Positions 6,999 to 9,004 of a DNA stretch of 9,004 nucleotides are shown here, piece after piece. Source of the DNA: Methanosarcinaceae archaeon (GTDB taxonomy: Archaea > Halobacteriota > Methanosarcinia > Methanosarcinales > Methanosarcinaceae); assembly GCA_020793555.1 (NCBI GenBank), contig DQIO01000238.1, positions 1 through 9,004 on the forward strand. The letters are read 5' to 3'. A program made the position numbers and the translations under genes. The notes under the pieces were generated by a model. It was not told the DNA's origin. It made no database searches and worked only from the letters and a program-made list of their open reading frames with translations. The first letter of the stretch is position 1. Every line of letters begins with the position of its first letter.

Positions 6999-8270
6999 TC
7001 AGTTCCTTTTTACTCCCATTTCTTTCAAGGACACTTCCATGTTGAAAATCTCGTCCATGTTCTCGGCTAAGAGTATAACGGCAAAATCGCCGGACAATGG
7101 CAATGTATCGCAGCTAAAAGGAAATACGGAATTTAATTTTTTGCCATCATAAAGTACGGGTTTAATACGTTTCGTGAGCTCAATAAATGAACATGCGGAT
7201 GTCTTGATCTTTATAAATTTCCAGTATGGAATGGGGGTAATCAATTTTTCAATGTTATCTACGATCATGCTCACATAAGAGGAGCCGTTAAAACGAGCGT
7301 TATTTTCAACCGGAAATATACCATCATCTGATACAATATAATCGATACCGGCTACGCCCCGATATCCAAATTCAGCCATATTGGTTACAATTTTTTCAGA
7401 TGTTTTTGTGATGTAATTTAAAATATCTGGTGACGTTTTTGCTCCTTTGATAGTACCAATGTGTACCATGCCTCTTTCACATATTTGATCCCGCATACCA
7501 AGAGACTGTATATTTCCATCTCTGCTGATTACCCACTGGTCATTCGGAGAAGACAAGACGTTCAGAAAAGGCTCAATCATAATAGATTTTTCGCCGCTAA
7601 TTGCAATTTCTTGATATATTTTAGAAATATCATTGCCTTGGGTTTTATATAACGACATACCGGCTTCGCCTAAAGTACCGCGAATAATAACAGTCTCACA
7701 GGTTGCCAAATATCCGCTAATAATGTTTTTCAGCTCTATACAATTTTCATTGTTTTCAGGATGCATATCAAATACAGTGCCTTTAACAACAGGCACGCCT
7801 AATTCTCGACATGTGGTCTTAAAAGCTGACTTATCATTATATTTAATTGTTGCAGTTTCAGTTGCTCCGAAAAGATCCGCACCAATAGTTTTTGCAGCTT
7901 CAGCTTCCACGTGCCCTGAAAACCATGGTACATATACAGGTTTTTTCCCGATCTGCCTGATAATCTTTTTGACAGGTTCAGGGTCATTAATGATAAGCTC
8001 CGAGAGACTCATATCTCTTGACTGAGCATTATATTCAACAACATAATCTGATCCAAGACCATAAGAGCGCAGCCATTTATGATATTCTTGATCCAGCTTT
8101 CCACGTAGAACTACCAGTTCATCCCCGCATGCCACCGGAAGCACTATGTCACATTTTGAATTAACAGACACATCACGGCGCGAGAACTGTGAAAAATTAT
8201 CGGCTCCGTAAATAATTAACTCATTGTCATTGTTTGAAATCGATTTCCTGAGTGACTGGTATTCATACAT
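6999..8270 (-). CDS. ATP-grasp ligase, PGM1-like peptide/carboxylate-amine ligase
   Basis: This 423-residue cytoplasmic enzyme probably activates a carboxylate as acyl-phosphate with ATP and joins it to an amine; substrates are unknown. The N-terminal part (about 15-135) looks like the pre-ATP-grasp domain seen in PGM1-type peptide ligases (IVLPVACGDELVVLRGKLDQEY). The ATP-grasp core follows: NDKSAFKTTCRELGVPVVKG (145-164), VIIRGTLGEAGMS (194-206), IEPFL (232-236), GVAGIDYIV (305-313) and the metal-binding stretch PVENNARFNG (320-329), with Glu322 and Asn324 as likely Mg ligands. No membrane segment is seen. The start has AGGGGA eight nt upstream. It follows the phosphatidyltransferase gene by 72 nt on the same strand, probably as one transcript. 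Family assignment to PGM1 is by pattern memory, not alignment. Confidence 0.75.
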   Translation of the reverse strand: MYEYQSLRKSISNNDNELIIYGADNFSQFSRRDVSVNSKCDIVLPVACGDELVVLRGKLDQEYHKWLRSYGLGSDYVVEYNAQSRDMSLSELIINDPEPVKKIIRQIGKKPVYVPWFSGHVEAEAAKTIGADLFGATETATIKYNDKSAFKTTCRELGVPVVKGTVFDMHPENNENCIELKNIISGYLATCETVIIRGTLGEAGMSLYKTQGNDISKIYQEIAISGEKSIMIEPFLNVLSSPNDQWVISRDGNIQSLGMRDQICERGMVHIGTIKGAKTSPDILNYITKTSEKIVTNMAEFGYRGVAGIDYIVSDDGIFPVENNARFNGSSYVSMIVDNIEKLITPIPYWKFIKIKTSACSFIELTKRIKPVLYDGKKLNSVFPFSCDTLPLSGDFAVILLAENMDEIFNMEVSLKEMGVKRN

Positions 8271-8297
8271 ATATTGTGTCCCCTTTTTTCAGTTAAT

Positions 8298-8310
8298 AAT
8301 TGCTTCAATT
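8298..8310. repeat. Small inverted repeat between the two lipid/ligase genes
   Basis: AATTG-CTT-CAATT is a 5-bp stem with a 3-nt loop in the 72-bp gap between the phosphatidyltransferase stop and the ligase start. It is too weak for a terminator and no clear TATA box accompanies it. I therefore read the two genes as one operon. Confidence 0.25.
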
Positions 8311-8342
8311 TTATTCTGCTTAAGTCTTTTATTCCACAATAT

Positions 8343-8975
8343 TCAGATATAAATTACAGTCAATCCCAGAACATAAACCAAGAGGACATAAACCCAATTC
8401 CCACCAAACTTTGGAGTTCGTACCGGTGCTAAATTAAAGATTGCCATAAACATCAATATTGCATATATAAGGATTGAAAAAGTCGGCTGGTTGAAAAAAC
8501 CGTTAAACAAAAAGACAAAAGCAAGAATAATGACATTGTTGTCAAGTGCCAATCCCATGTATGTCGAATCATCGATCAGGCCGAATATGTTGAAATAACT
8601 CAACCTTATTGCGGCGGTAGCGACAATCACAAATGCTCCAGGCAGGAACCATGAATTGAATTCCCCATAGCTCAAGAGAAAAACAGCGGGACAAATTCCA
8701 AAGCTCACAATATCTATCAATGAATCAAGCTGTCCTCCGAAAGCTCGATATTCATCTGTCCGTCCCTTCATACGGCGGGCAATGATCCCGTCTCCCCAGT
8801 CAAAAAGAACAGCCCAGATCATTCCGATTATCGCAAACGGGAAATTCCCTAAGATAGCATAATATATACTAAGAACTGCACATAGCAGTCCCGCAAGTGA
8901 ACAGATATTTGGAAGGTCTCGGGCGAAAGTGATCATTCCAGTCTGATGTGATTGTTGACGTTGCGAATCGTTCAT
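8343..8975 (-). CDS. CDP-alcohol phosphatidyltransferase, archaetidyl/phosphatidylserine synthase-like
   Basis: This 210-residue membrane enzyme should transfer a CDP-activated lipid (in archaea CDP-archaeol) to a hydroxyl acceptor such as serine. The full family motif is intact: D59-x2-D62-G63-x2-A66-R67, then G80-x3-D84-x3-D88, giving the four Asp that bind metal and CDP. The stretch GGQLDSLIDIVSFGICPA (80-97) and the late APVRTPKF (183-190) favour the serine (PssA-type) branch over glycerol- or inositol-phosphate synthases. About six or seven hydrophobic segments are visible. An ATG at 8936 (residue 14, ITFARDLPN) is a plausible alternative start, since family members usually begin close to RDLPN. 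The promoter lies outside the window. The ligase gene follows 72 nt downstream, suggesting work on the same head group. Confidence 0.85.
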   Translation of the reverse strand: MNDSQRQQSHQTGMITFARDLPNICSLAGLLCAVLSIYYAILGNFPFAIIGMIWAVLFDWGDGIIARRMKGRTDEYRAFGGQLDSLIDIVSFGICPAVFLLSYGEFNSWFLPGAFVIVATAAIRLSYFNIFGLIDDSTYMGLALDNNVIILAFVFLFNGFFNQPTFSILIYAILMFMAIFNLAPVRTPKFGGNWVYVLLVYVLGLTVIYI

Positions 8976-9004
8976 CTGGATACTTCCAAGACATTCGAAT
9001 CAAT

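Noticed and set aside
6860..7152. Plus-strand ORFs across the pseudogene and ligase end
   Set aside because: They are antisense shadows; the minus strand holds recognisable protein families here.
7633..8025. Plus-strand ORF of 130 residues within the ATP-grasp gene
   Set aside because: It is the antisense of conserved ATP-grasp motifs and has no domain of its own.

Overview
The window looks like part of a methanogenic archaeal chromosome, most plausibly from the Methanosarcinales. The reasons are TATA-type promoters, archaeal WtpA-type tungstate-binding sequence, moderate AT content, long AT-rich spacers and a small ModE-like regulator. The lineage is inferred from protein character only; no rRNA or methanogenesis marker gene is present.

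Layout. Positions 1-382 hold no gene I can support, but contain several perfect stem-loops and one stray copy of a 9-base motif that recurs later. A large Na+/solute symporter (SSS family) with an extra soluble C-terminal tail runs leftward at 383-2305. A divergent promoter region (about 2306-2512) separates it from a rightward operon: wtpA (binding lipoprotein), wtpB (permease), wtpC (ATPase with a C-terminal oxyanion-sensing domain) and a ModE-like regulator with a single Mop domain (to 6005). Together these would capture tungstate or molybdate outside the cell, import it with ATP and report its level to the operon promoter. That promoter has a 13-bp inverted repeat (12 of 13 positions matching) bracketing the TATA box, a strong operator candidate.

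Positions 6006-6631 are noncoding and carry the most unusual structure in the window: seven copies of TTTGACAGT (one with a single change). Five are direct and two inverted, in about 530 bp; some are exactly 68 bp apart and several have a TATCCA-like box 22-23 bp upstream. The outermost copies form an 18-of-20 inverted pair, giving the interval the look of a gene-less mobile element or of a paired protein-binding array. Its right edge abuts a decayed remnant of a DNase I-like (endonuclease/exonuclease/phosphatase) gene at 6632-6992.

The right part is leftward: a CDP-alcohol phosphatidyltransferase resembling phosphatidylserine/archaetidylserine synthase (8343-8975), followed by an ATP-grasp ligase resembling the PGM1 peptide-ligase group (6999-8270). 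Their tandem arrangement suggests a possible lipid head-group modification pathway; this is inference.
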